Source: a virus. Taken from it: a stretch of DNA of 31,790 nucleotides. Location of the stretch: positions 1-31,790 of the IMG/VR virus record IMGVR_UViG_3300047548_001664. One strand, written 5' to 3'. This document shows, in pieces, positions 1 to 7,898 of the stretch; position 1 is the stretch's first letter, and each line of letters starts with the position of its first letter. Both the position numbers and the translations under genes were made by a program. The notes under the pieces are model-generated. The model saw only the letters and a list, made by a program, of their open reading frames with translations. It was not told the DNA's origin and made no database searches.

Positions 1-1889
1 GTATTAAGAAACTTAGTTAGATTGACCTGACTCACTGCTGGAACACCCATAAGAGTTTTAGTCTGAGAGAATCCAGATGTACCCATGCTTCCTAGATCAA
101 TGTCTAAAGTGTCTTTTGACTCAAGCTTTACAATGTTAGTAGCTAAACTATACTGCCAAGCTGATACAGCTCCAGTAATTGCACCAGCTACGATCAATGC
201 AATCTCAGAGGGAGCATAAGGTCTACTTTCTAGGGAAATACTTTTAACCTTTCCACCATCAGTAGCTTGAATAGTTGCTATAGCTGAAGGCTTAACAACA
301 GAAGTTTGATTGTCGGCTACTTGATCTTTAAACCAAAATCCAACTTCATTACTTTCTTCATCTTGAACTGAGAACCACTTACCCATAAGAGAGTAATCAG
401 TTGGTCCTGGTCCTGTTTGCGTACTAGCTACACAAGTAATGTCTACAAATGTAGGGCTTCCAAGCCAAACTTTATTCCTTCCATTAACGAATCTGAAGAC
501 GTGATTTAATGTTTTCTCTTTAGAAGCATCATATTCGGCCGTAGGAGTGAGTTGTATCTGAGCTCCATCGGTAGTGTTGTTGATGATTGTGACATTTGTA
601 TTAGCTATAGGAACTTGTCTATTGCCGTATCTGACATTGTTAATCTCAATCTTGGCCACAGTTGAACCAATAGAGTGAGGAAGATTATAATTTGTCTGAA
701 GAACAATTGTATTCTCCGAGATTCTTCTAATTATTTTAGACTCACCATCAATAGTAATAGTATCGCCAGCAAAGAATCCCGCTGGAGAGTCAACCACTAT
801 GCGGTTACGAGAAATAATCTCAGTGATTGTAGTTTCCCATCTCTTAATGGCATGTCCTGCAACCTGAAATAATCTATTCTTGTTTCTGTAATGAAGTTCA
901 GGGTCTAGTAGAGCACCTAAGTCTTGGAATGAACCTTCAAGCTTTGATACTCTTAGCTGAGTGTTACTTAAAACATCTTCAACAGAGACCTTAAAGGTAG
1001 GGAAGATAAGATCATCTCCGGGGCTTACTTCATTAAGAAATAAAGTATTCGTACCAGTTACAACAGTATCGTCATAGATTCCGCTTAGTGTTCCAGTAAG
1101 AGCATATCCATCTCCAACTTGATTAATAGATTGAATAAGTAAGTTATCAACTCGGCCATAGATTTGTCTTTTAAAGAAGAGTGCGTCAGCTTCACGAGTA
1201 AGGCTTCCGTATTTTACTAGAGGAACCTTTGTCTCAAGAGCATAGAGACTATCTTTAACATTGAATGTAATAAGCTTTGAACTAAAACTCTTTCCTGAAA
1301 CAACTCCTCTAAAGATTAGTCGTGCCTGAGATGGCAGTAAGTCTCTATGGTAGGAGTAAATCTTAACTTCTTTGTTATCCCAAACTAGGGAGTCATAGAT
1401 AGCATTAAGGGTTTTATCTTGATTGATTAAATTCAGTGAACCAGAACCAATTAAGCTTAGACCTTTCTTTCCTTGGGCCATTGTTGACTTAAAGGAAGGA
1501 GAGTTGTCAATTCTTGGTTGGTATTCAACTTCGTACTGATAGTCTTCTAGGTTCCAAGAGAGATTGATAGGAGCATTAGAGAAGAAGAACCTAAACGTTG
1601 CTATGATCTCATCAGTGGCATTGTCATAAGAGAAGAGATACAGCTTAGAAGTTGGGATTTCATAAAAGAATTTAGTATTGTCTGTAACTTCTTCTTTTGA
1701 AGTTACCGAAGTAAGGTCTAATCCTGTCACACCCTGTCTAATTCCTGTAACAAAATAAGGAGAGTGCTTACTGTAGAGACCATCTTCTTCTTGAAAGTTA
1801 TAGATTCTCGCTACAGAGTGAATATGTGCCAATACTATCTTTTCACTAGTAGATGATTCAATGTATTTTTCGAAGCTGGTTAAAGCCAT
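1..1889 (-). CDS. Tail tip / baseplate hub-like protein, N-terminal part (continues at 31790)
   Basis: The frame is open from ATG at 1889 (MALTSFEKYIESS...) to base 1 and, if the window is circular, continues without a shift through 31790 to a stop at 30695, for about 994 residues in total. It lies after the tape measure and minor tail genes on the minus strand, where siphophages encode the distal tail or tip protein. The visible part is mostly beta-rich and Ser/Thr/Asn-rich, with no signal peptide; a short Ala/Gly/Ile stretch (APSEIALIVAGAITGAV) near residue 575 is the only hydrophobic segment. The start is 22 nt beyond the fibre gene stop at 1912 and has no strong ribosome site (gataag precedes it). 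The function is inferred from position, length and composition; I recognise no catalytic motif. Confidence 0.75.
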   Translation of the reverse strand, partial: MALTSFEKYIESSTSEKIVLAHIHSVARIYNFQEEDGLYSKHSPYFVTGIRQGVTGLDLTSVTSKEEVTDNTKFFYEIPTSKLYLFSYDNATDEIIATFRFFFSNAPINLSWNLEDYQYEVEYQPRIDNSPSFKSTMAQGKKGLSLIGSGSLNLINQDKTLNAIYDSLVWDNKEVKIYSYHRDLLPSQARLIFRGVVSGKSFSSKLITFNVKDSLYALETKVPLVKYGSLTREADALFFKRQIYGRVDNLLIQSINQVGDGYALTGTLSGIYDDTVVTGTNTLFLNEVSPGDDLIFPTFKVSVEDVLSNTQLRVSKLEGSFQDLGALLDPELHYRNKNRLFQVAGHAIKRWETTITEIISRNRIVVDSPAGFFAGDTITIDGESKIIRRISENTIVLQTNYNLPHSIGSTVAKIEINNVRYGNRQVPIANTNVTIINNTTDGAQIQLTPTAEYDASKEKTLNHVFRFVNGRNKVWLGSPTFVDITCVASTQTGPGPTDYSLMGKWFSVQDEESNEVGFWFKDQVADNQTSVVKPSAIATIQATDGGKVKSISLESRPYAPSEIALIVAGAITGAVSAWQYSLATNIVKLESKDTLDIDLGSMGTSGFSQTKTLMGVPAVSQVNLTKFLN

Positions 1890-1911
1890 TTAACTTATCT
1901 CGATCTATCTT

Positions 1912-2859
1912 TTAAATTGATAGTGTTGTAATTTTTAGTTTAAGTTTCCCTGATGTGAATCCAGGGTAGTTTGATGATGTGTAAGTGATTTGCCCTAGAG
2001 AAGTTATATCTAGTTCAACACCTGAATCTTGTCCTTGCCCCCAAGCTGTCATTCCCCAACTTGTCCCATCGAAAGTTGCTAAGAGTTCTTTAGATTCAAA
2101 GAGGCTTGCAGTCGCATTGATCTCTATTGTGACTAATGCTTTAAAGCTTCTAAATGAGCTAGAGTTGAACAGAAGTCCGGTTACATCAGTGGGAGTAGAT
2201 TGGTTATTTTGAAGAGCGAATTCAAGTTGAACGAATCCACCAACAGGTTTAAGTGTTCCATCAATAACCTGAAACATTTCCTTTTCATCAGTAGCAAATA
2301 CAAGTTGGCCATTTGAAGCAGTGCTAGCATAACTAGTCAAAGCAGCCTTAGTATCTTTCTTAACATCAAGTCTTGAAGGACTATGAATAGAGGGAGAAGA
2401 CAGTGTTTTATTTGATAGAGTTTGAGTGTCCGTAGTTCCAACTATAGAACCTGTAATACCGTGGATTCCTGAATCTTCCGAAGCATGAGTTGCAAGAGAT
2501 GCAAGAAGTGTGGCTTCGTTGTCACTTACTGTAAGCGTTAGTGAATCAAGTTCATTGTTTATCGAATCAATGTCTTCCTGAAGTTCATCATTTACTGATT
2601 GCTGATCAATGGACGAGAGATTACCAGTAGGAGAGTTGGATATATTTGAAGCTCCTAAAGTAAGTTGAGAATCTAAGACCCATATTCCAGATACTTTGAC
2701 ATATATCTCGCCATTGCTTCTTAAATACACATCACCATCATTAAATTGGCTGTCTAGTGGTGAGTCAGGGCCGGTGTAGATAGAGTGACCAGCAGGCACA
2801 GATAATGTAGGGGTGATCTCACTAGTATAGCCATCATTGAAATTTAATCTTCTAATCAT
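1912..2859 (-). CDS. Tail fibre-like protein
   Basis: A 315-residue structural protein. An N-terminal section (YTGPDSPLDSQFNDGDVYLR) resembles the attachment regions seen in fibre proteins. It is followed by an Asp/Ser-rich helical stretch (residues about 85-120), then the motif TDTQTLSNKTLSSP near 145-158, a repeat type common in phage fibres. The C-terminal half is beta-rich and ends GKLKLKITTLSI. The ATG at 2859 has GGAG eight bases upstream, and a TTAATAAG element lies 19 nt upstream, so the gene may begin its own late transcript. The role in receptor contact is inferred from family-like repeats and from its place between minor tail genes and the tip gene. Confidence 0.7.
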   Translation of the reverse strand: MIRRLNFNDGYTSEITPTLSVPAGHSIYTGPDSPLDSQFNDGDVYLRSNGEIYVKVSGIWVLDSQLTLGASNISNSPTGNLSSIDQQSVNDELQEDIDSINNELDSLTLTVSDNEATLLASLATHASEDSGIHGITGSIVGTTDTQTLSNKTLSSPSIHSPSRLDVKKDTKAALTSYASTASNGQLVFATDEKEMFQVIDGTLKPVGGFVQLEFALQNNQSTPTDVTGLLFNSSSFRSFKALVTIEINATASLFESKELLATFDGTSWGMTAWGQGQDSGVELDITSLGQITYTSSNYPGFTSGKLKLKITTLSI

Positions 2860-2878
2860 TGAATTGTCTCCAATAGGT

Positions 2879-2886
2879 CTTATTAA
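2879..2886 (-). promoter_or_regulatory. TTAATAAG late-promoter-like element upstream of fibre gene
   Basis: Exact TTAATAAG on the minus strand, 19 nt before ATG 2859. It overlaps the stop codon of the preceding gene (stop at 2883-2885). No TTGACA-like -35 is visible upstream. One of nine such sites placed before late genes. Confidence 0.5.
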
Positions 2887-3350
2887 TTTGTATAGAGCTC
2901 AAGCCCAAAAGGGAGATACCAAACATCAATAGCTGGATCAGAAGGATTAGGGTTGTTTTCTGGGTTATAGGTAGGAGTAGCAGGGTCAGGATTTCTGATT
3001 AATCCTAGGTAGGCTTCGTCAGAATCAGTATGTTCAGAAAGTGTTACTCTTAGTGTGAGTTCTAACAATTCTTTACTCGGAGATTTTCTAATAGCTATTG
3101 GAGAGTCAGAAAAGAAGCTAATCATTCCGTGAAAGTTAGTTCCAACTGTATTAAGCTCAGAGCAACTACTAACCATCTGGCCTAAGAGAATTTCATTGTT
3201 AAGAATTTGAACTGTTATCGTGCCATTAAGGAGATTTCCTACTTTGCACATGTTAAGTCTAACTGCTTCCAAGTTCATGGAGCGAGTTACTTTGAACTTT
3301 TGCTCAATCGACACTTCATTCTCAAGCTGTTCAATTGCTAGATAGCTCAT
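2883..3350 (-). CDS. Minor tail structural protein, unknown
   Basis: A 155-residue protein with no motif I can name. It is predicted mostly beta-strand with a Pro/Asn-rich linker near residues 122-140 (NPDPATPTYNPENNPNPSDP). The start ATG at 3350 shares its A with the upstream stop (TAATG), so the two genes are translationally coupled. Its position between the 254-residue tail protein and the fibre gene, within one uninterrupted minus-strand run, indicates a virion tail component. I cannot assign a more exact role. Confidence 0.6.
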   Translation of the reverse strand: MSYLAIEQLENEVSIEQKFKVTRSMNLEAVRLNMCKVGNLLNGTITVQILNNEILLGQMVSSCSELNTVGTNFHGMISFFSDSPIAIRKSPSKELLELTLRVTLSEHTDSDEAYLGLIRNPDPATPTYNPENNPNPSDPAIDVWYLPFGLELYTN

Positions 3351-4114
3351 TAAGTAGCCTCCTCAAGAGAGATCGTCACATCATAGAGACTAGGAGCAAC
3401 ACTTTTCCAAACTAAGTCTTTCATGTAGAAGTAACCAGAGTAGATAAACTTGCTATCTGTAATGCTCATAGAATCGTCTGGGTCTAGAAGAAACCATAAA
3501 GGAGTATTCTCACCATGTTGAACATGAATTGCATTCAATTGATCAAATTCTAGATTGTTAACCAGCTTCATTTCTCCAGAGAGAGTATCAACTGTGTTAT
3601 ATGTATCGATGAACTTCTGGCCGTATGAATTCTTTGTAACTTTATTATTGGTATTACGAGCGTAGCTGAACCCAATGCTAAGGTTGTTATCAATGATCTG
3701 AATCTTCTTCCCGATAAAGATGTTAGAAACTTCTACATACTCATTTCCAGAGAAAGTGAGCTTCCAGTACCTATTCGAAGTCGGGGAGAGTTGCTTAAAA
3801 GCAAAGTTATGAATTGAAGAAATCTCTAGGGATTCACTTGCTCCTGAGAATATAGGAGTTGCAGAGCTCTCTACAGTACAACTATTAAATCCAATTCCTT
3901 CTACCGAAGAACCTTTAATACAAATAATGTCACTCTCAGCAATAGTCTTTAGGTCAATGAGGATAGTTACTTCATCAGTTAGACTTCTGAATACTTTTGT
4001 TGTGAATGTATGTTTAATGTTGTCTAAGGGGAACTGAGCATCTTCAGAACCACTTTCTATAGTGATGTCAGCATTTACTAATTTATTATCTGAACAAAAA
4101 GTTATTTTACTCAT
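3350..4114 (-). CDS. Minor tail protein (distal-tail-like position)
   Basis: A 254-residue, beta-rich protein directly after the tape measure gene, where many siphophages place a distal tail protein. Residues about 20-140 resemble a galactose-binding or discoidin-like jelly roll (FPLDNIKHTFTTKVFRS early, then NRYWKLTFSG). The C-terminal part has the pattern LWFLLDPDDS. Its start overlaps the tape measure stop as TAATG at 4114. The domain suggestion comes from sequence pattern only; the tail role comes from order and coupling. Confidence 0.6.
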   Translation of the reverse strand: MSKITFCSDNKLVNADITIESGSEDAQFPLDNIKHTFTTKVFRSLTDEVTILIDLKTIAESDIICIKGSSVEGIGFNSCTVESSATPIFSGASESLEISSIHNFAFKQLSPTSNRYWKLTFSGNEYVEVSNIFIGKKIQIIDNNLSIGFSYARNTNNKVTKNSYGQKFIDTYNTVDTLSGEMKLVNNLEFDQLNAIHVQHGENTPLWFLLDPDDSMSITDSKFIYSGYFYMKDLVWKSVAPSLYDVTISLEEAT

Positions 4115-6348
4115 TATCTTGATCTCCCAATTTCAATTCCATTCTGAACTCCTCTAGAAACACTTCTTGCGATCTCAGAGTCGTCAGCTAATAGAACAAC
4201 TGGCCTGTTTAGAATTGCAGCTTCTAAGCTGTCTAATCTTGTAAGAAGAGCATCGTTCGCACTTCCTCCACCGTTTGCTATTCTCATGAACTCTTTTTGT
4301 TGTGAGGCATTTAAGACTGCTTCACCTGAGTTAACGTTTGCTTGTAATCTATCGCCTGCGAAACTATTTCCAGGAATGAATCCACCATCAGCAAAGTTAC
4401 CTACGCCAGCTATTCTTGCTGCTTGAGCTGCCATTGCCGCAGCTGCGATACCACCTAATACAGCTCCTAATACTGGACCACCTGTTCTAGTACCAAACGC
4501 GAATGAGCTTGCTACTGCTTCAGGAGTTTTAATTGCTAGTTGAGTAAGAGCTGCTGCTTTACCGATTGCGGCCGCTGCTTTGTTACCTGATTGTTGGAGA
4601 GTAATTGCAGTAGAGAAGAACATCTCTCTATCTTTTAGCTCATCAGCTTGAATCGCTTTAGATTGAGAAGCTGTTAACTTCATAGTGTCGAGTTTCTGCT
4701 TATTAGAAAGATTAAGTCTTGCTAGCTCAGCTTTATTTGCTGCTTCTTCAATAGCTTTCTTACGTTCTATAGAGTCAGTAGTAAGTTTAGCTTTCTGCAT
4801 TTCTGCATCGATCTGTAGTTGAAGCTTAGCCTGTTCAAATTCTTGTCTTCTTAGTAGGTCTTCTTGTTGCTTAACGATCTGAGTTTCTAGGTTCAGAGTA
4901 TCGTTAGCTGTATGAAATTCATTCTCAGCTACTATTGCTTCTTGTTCAGCAAGGAGCATCTCGCCGTTATGGATTCTTTTATTCTCTAGGATGATTGCAT
5001 TAGCTGCTTTCTCGGCCGCTATCTTCTCTGCAAGAGCAGCTGCTTTTTTAGCTGCCAATTCTTCGGCAGCCTTCGCTTCAGCATCTAAAGCCGCTTGATC
5101 TACTATTGGCTGTTGCTTCTGATTAATCTTCTCCTTAACTTTATCAATGGACTGACCAATAGATTCTAGGGAAGAAGTAATCATGCTTGTATCCATTCCA
5201 AACAACTTATTAAACATTGCTTCTAATGGCTGAATCGTTTGAAGGATTACTTGAACACCTGTAAGGAAAGCTAACTTAACTTCATCCCAATACTTAATGA
5301 GAGCAAATACTGCTGCACCAACTGCAACGATGGCAGCGATTGTTAATGTAATAGGAGAGGTAAGAATGGCGATTGCGGTTGCAAGTCCAGTTGTCGCTAT
5401 AGTCGCTAGATTGGTTACTAGAAGATATGCACCATAGGCAGCAGTTAAAATACCTATCGTTTGAATAGCTATCTTAATGTTGTCCATGTTCTTAACGATG
5501 GCATCAGTGAACTCAATCAGGGCAAGGGCGATACTCTTAAACATAGGAAGAACTGTCTTTCCTAATTCACCTGAGAGATTAAAGAAGTTGTCTGAGAGAG
5601 AAGATAGAACACCTTGGAGAGTCTGAGATTGTTTAATCATCCCACCTGCATAAACTCCACCTTCAGCTTGAATCTTGACCATAGTTTCTCTGAATAAATC
5701 AAAAGAAACCTTTCCATCAGTAACAGCTTTACGAACATCCTTTAAAGGAATTCCTAATTTATTTGCTAGTGTTGGACCTAAGTTAACTCCAGCATCATTT
5801 AATTGATTAAGTCTTTCTAGGGAGAGTTTAGTCTCTGCTTGAACCTGACCAAAGATTCTTGCTAGATCAGATAATGGCTTACCAGAACCAGCAGCAATGT
5901 TACCTAAGACTTCTAGTACTTCAGGAATTTCAGCAGCAGTTGTACCAAAACCAAGGAGAAGTTTATTAGCTTCTACGATTCCTGGTAATTGAAAGGGAGA
6001 TGTAGCTGCGAACGCTTGTAGCTTCTTTAACTGAGCTTCACCAGCTTCAGCACTACCTAGCATTACTCCAAGCTCTACGGACATCATCTCAAGCTCACCA
6101 GCATTCTTTACAGCCTGAACTCCAAGATTACCTATAGAAGAAGCAAGGTCTTTAATACCAGTTAATGCAAGCTCAACACCTTTCGCACCTAAGCTGCCTA
6201 CAAAGGAGTTCCATGCTTGAGTGTTACCTCCGGTATTCTTTTTAAAATCTGCACTGAATTCTTTAACAGAAGCGTTCGCTTGATCTAAGGACTGTTGAAA
6301 TCCCTTGACTGCAATTTCTAAATCAAAGTTTACTGTATTGGCTGACAT
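4114..6348 (-). CDS. Tail tape measure protein
   Basis: 744 residues, the second longest gene here. It sets tail length and is threaded through the tail tube during assembly. The N-terminal 280 residues carry the typical tape measure pattern (AGELEMMSVELGVMLGS, then FAATSPFQLPGIVEANKLL). A long hydrophobic block follows at about 293-353, then an Ala/Glu/Lys-rich coiled coil at about 413-566. An Ala/Gly-rich zone (about 580-650) precedes a common terminal pattern, GGFIPGNSFAGDRLQANVNS, with GEAVLNASQQ after it. At roughly 1.5 angstrom per residue it predicts a tail of about 110 nm. It follows the frameshifted chaperone pair, the standard siphophage order. Confidence 0.92.
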   Translation of the reverse strand: MSANTVNFDLEIAVKGFQQSLDQANASVKEFSADFKKNTGGNTQAWNSFVGSLGAKGVELALTGIKDLASSIGNLGVQAVKNAGELEMMSVELGVMLGSAEAGEAQLKKLQAFAATSPFQLPGIVEANKLLLGFGTTAAEIPEVLEVLGNIAAGSGKPLSDLARIFGQVQAETKLSLERLNQLNDAGVNLGPTLANKLGIPLKDVRKAVTDGKVSFDLFRETMVKIQAEGGVYAGGMIKQSQTLQGVLSSLSDNFFNLSGELGKTVLPMFKSIALALIEFTDAIVKNMDNIKIAIQTIGILTAAYGAYLLVTNLATIATTGLATAIAILTSPITLTIAAIVAVGAAVFALIKYWDEVKLAFLTGVQVILQTIQPLEAMFNKLFGMDTSMITSSLESIGQSIDKVKEKINQKQQPIVDQAALDAEAKAAEELAAKKAAALAEKIAAEKAANAIILENKRIHNGEMLLAEQEAIVAENEFHTANDTLNLETQIVKQQEDLLRRQEFEQAKLQLQIDAEMQKAKLTTDSIERKKAIEEAANKAELARLNLSNKQKLDTMKLTASQSKAIQADELKDREMFFSTAITLQQSGNKAAAAIGKAAALTQLAIKTPEAVASSFAFGTRTGGPVLGAVLGGIAAAAMAAQAARIAGVGNFADGGFIPGNSFAGDRLQANVNSGEAVLNASQQKEFMRIANGGGSANDALLTRLDSLEAAILNRPVVLLADDSEIARSVSRGVQNGIEIGRSR

Positions 6349-6351
6349 CTA

Positions 6352-6783
6352 TTATCTTCCTTTCTTAGGAGAGTTCTTAGCTGCCTTAGCTTGTAACTCT
6401 GCTTCACGTTCCATCTTCAAATGCTCAATCAGCTCGATGATCTCCATGATCTGTGCTGGCTGATCCATGACTGCGCCACTAAAGGGCAAGTTTCCTTTCT
6501 CGTAGTTCGCACTAAGAGACATAAGGTGTCCTATAAGAGGATGTTGAAAGTTTTGATGGCAGAGGCAGGAATGGTAAGCGATTCGTCCTATCTCTATCTT
6601 GGGAGAGTTACTGATAACTCCACAGCCTTTCTGTATCCTTCGTATTTTGATCTGCACTTCTGCATCACTTCTTTTTTCGTACATCGATTCAACTCTTGAA
6701 CACTGGAAGTCTTCATTAGTGAGAGACAGCCAAGTTGCATTGATCAATGCGTAGTCATAATCAGATAAGCTAGAAATCTCCAA
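6352..6783 (-). CDS. Tail assembly chaperone, frameshift extension (T-like part)
   Basis: Downstream partner of the tail assembly chaperone. As a free-standing frame it would need a TTG start at 6783 with no ATG nearby, but the frame is open upstream to the A AAA AAG heptamer at 6837-6843 at the end of the preceding gene. A -1 shift there gives VIGSFYYSSLWEYVYSRV and then this sequence, making a fusion of about 305 residues (144 + 161). The fusion product in lambda (gpGT) brings tape measure and tail tube together. It contains SCLCHQNFQHPLIGH and a Lys/Ala-rich helical end, and stops 3 nt before the tape measure ATG. The frameshift reading is well supported by position and frame. Confidence 0.82.
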   Translation of the reverse strand: MEISSLSDYDYALINATWLSLTNEDFQCSRVESMYEKRSDAEVQIKIRRIQKGCGVISNSPKIEIGRIAYHSCLCHQNFQHPLIGHLMSLSANYEKGNLPFSGAVMDQPAQIMEIIELIEHLKMEREAELQAKAAKNSPKKGR

Positions 6784-6784
6784 T

Positions 6785-6836
6785 ACGCGGGAGTAAACGT
6801 ATTCCCACAGACTACTGTAGTAGAAACTTCCAATTA
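6785..6836 (-). other. Possible frameshift-stimulating RNA structure
   Basis: In the minus-strand RNA just after the slippery site there is a small hairpin (CTAC-TACA-GTAG). About 30 nt downstream, GGGA can pair with TCCC and ATACG in its loop can pair with CGTAT beyond it, the layout of an H-type pseudoknot. The spacer to this second structure is longer than usual for a stimulator, so its role is uncertain. Confidence 0.35.
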
Positions 6837-7268
6837 CTTTTTTGGTTTATCTGCCTTAGGACGAACAATCGTTACACCTTCTAAAGGTTCTCCATCTGAA
6901 CCCATAATCTTGTCTGGAACTCCAGCAAGAAGACCTGTACATACTGATGAAATCTTTTGAGAGTAAGGCATGTTTAAAAGATCATTAACTGTTTCATCGG
7001 AGAGTTCTTCTCCATTAAAATCCAATTTATAATCAACTTCCTGCCCTAGAGAATCGAACATTGAAAGACCTTTAACGTCTTTGATAGACATCTTCATGGC
7101 TTTAACTACAGCTTTCATAGCTGCATCCATGTCACCATTAGCTGCTTTAATCATCTCTGATTGAAGGGCCATCTTTTGGTGATAAGAGAGAGGACTGATA
7201 AAGATTGAAATGTCATCGACCTTCACTTCTATGCGGTCGCTAGTCTTGTAAATTCTGAATTTGCTCAT
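6834..7268 (-). CDS. Tail assembly chaperone (G-like)
   Basis: A 144-residue protein upstream of the tape measure, in the position of lambda gpG or HK97 gp13. It starts at ATG 7268 (MSKFRIYKTS), preceded by GGAG seven bases upstream; a TTG start four codons earlier would overlap that ribosome site. It ends ...ADKPKK with the last codons CCA AAA AAG TAA, placing an A AAA AAG slippery heptamer immediately before the stop. Residues 28-58 (SPLSYHQKMALQSEMIKAAN and on) are helical, as expected of these chaperones. A TTAATAAG element lies 37 nt upstream of the start. Confidence 0.8.
   Translation of the reverse strand: MSKFRIYKTSDRIEVKVDDISIFISPLSYHQKMALQSEMIKAANGDMDAAMKAVVKAMKMSIKDVKGLSMFDSLGQEVDYKLDFNGEELSDETVNDLLNMPYSQKISSVCTGLLAGVPDKIMGSDGEPLEGVTIVRPKADKPKK
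6837..6843 (-). other. -1 ribosomal frameshift site A AAA AAG
   Basis: The zero frame is CCA AAA AAG TAA, so the heptamer is exactly in the X XXY YYZ register. Slippage by -1 continues with GTA ATT GGA and runs open into the downstream frame that ends at 6352. This is the classic arrangement for siphophage tail chaperones. Confidence 0.82.
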
Positions 7269-7305
7269 TGTTGTCTCCAATGTATTGTTTGAGTCTCTTA
7301 GGATT

Positions 7306-7313
7306 CTTATTAA
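7306..7313 (-). promoter_or_regulatory. TTAATAAG late-promoter-like element upstream of tail chaperone
   Basis: Exact TTAATAAG on the minus strand, 37 nt upstream of ATG 7268, in the gap after the HNH gene. It would drive the chaperone, tape measure and minor tail genes. Confidence 0.5.
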
Positions 7314-7354
7314 TTGGAGCTGGCAAATAGAATGAGATGTAGGAGAGTTGTGAG

Positions 7355-7888
7355 CTATAGGAGTCGATTACTTTTAGATTTGTTTTCTTCTGCAGATAGG
7401 ATTTGAAGATTCCAGGGTACATGCAAGCCGCAGACTTCTTTACCTTGAAGAGGAATAATGTGATCTACATGGTATTTAATACCGTTATCGTGTTCTAAGG
7501 CTTTAGCACTAGAGTAGAATTGCTCAATCTGCTTTATGTGATCTTCAGTAAGCCATGAAGGGGTAGCATTGAGTTTACTTGCTCTGTACTTGGAGCCCTT
7601 AGCATTAACCTTATCAAGATTCAGGCTGGTCCACTTTTTATTCATTTCTATCACTTTTTGTGGGTTTTCTTCTTTCCACTTCTTTGATGACAGGTTCGAC
7701 TTATCTGGATTTTCTTTTTGATACTCTTTTCTTATAGCTCTAGATTTAACTAAATTAGCTTGATAATACTTTTTACTGGAGAGTCGCTGACAACTTCTAC
7801 ATGAACCTGAAAGGCCATCATTGTTTCTTTTATCCCTAGCGAACTCAGTGAGGGCTTGATGTTCCTTACAGGTTGAGCAGCTTTTCAT
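7355..7888 (-). CDS. HNH endonuclease with N-terminal zinc ribbon
   Basis: 177 residues. The N-terminus carries CxxC-X22-CxxC (Cys 4, 7, 30, 33), followed by a basic helical linker with NPDK/NPQK-type repeats. A C-terminal HNH core begins around residue 138 (YHVDHIIPLQGKEVCGLHVP, then WNLQILSAEENKSK), where HVDH and the later Asn/His residues are the metal-binding positions. HNH genes like this are often homing endonucleases beside terminase genes. It sits 10 nt after the terminase large subunit stop and has AAGGAC upstream of ATG 7888. The same zinc-ribbon spacing recurs in three other proteins of this genome, including the sigma factor C-terminus. Confidence 0.88.
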   Translation of the reverse strand: MKSCSTCKEHQALTEFARDKRNNDGLSGSCRSCQRLSSKKYYQANLVKSRAIRKEYQKENPDKSNLSSKKWKEENPQKVIEMNKKWTSLNLDKVNAKGSKYRASKLNATPSWLTEDHIKQIEQFYSSAKALEHDNGIKYHVDHIIPLQGKEVCGLHVPWNLQILSAEENKSKSNRLL

Positions 7889-7898
7889 GGCTTTGTCC

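Noticed and set aside
1-9. Terminal direct repeat of a linear genome or cohesive end
   Set aside because: Nine bases inside a coding sequence are too short for a terminal repeat and are far from the terminase genes; circular or permuted DNA with a small overlap is simpler.
675-872. 65-codon plus-strand frame inside the tip gene
   Set aside because: Antisense to a continuous long frame and without a ribosome site.
5206-5213. TTAATAAG copy inside the tape measure gene
   Set aside because: It lies in the middle of coding sequence with no gene start downstream within 100 nt; treated as a chance match.
7240-7422. 60-codon minus-strand frame between the HNH and chaperone genes
   Set aside because: It overlaps both real genes in another frame, has no ribosome site and covers the late-promoter-like element.
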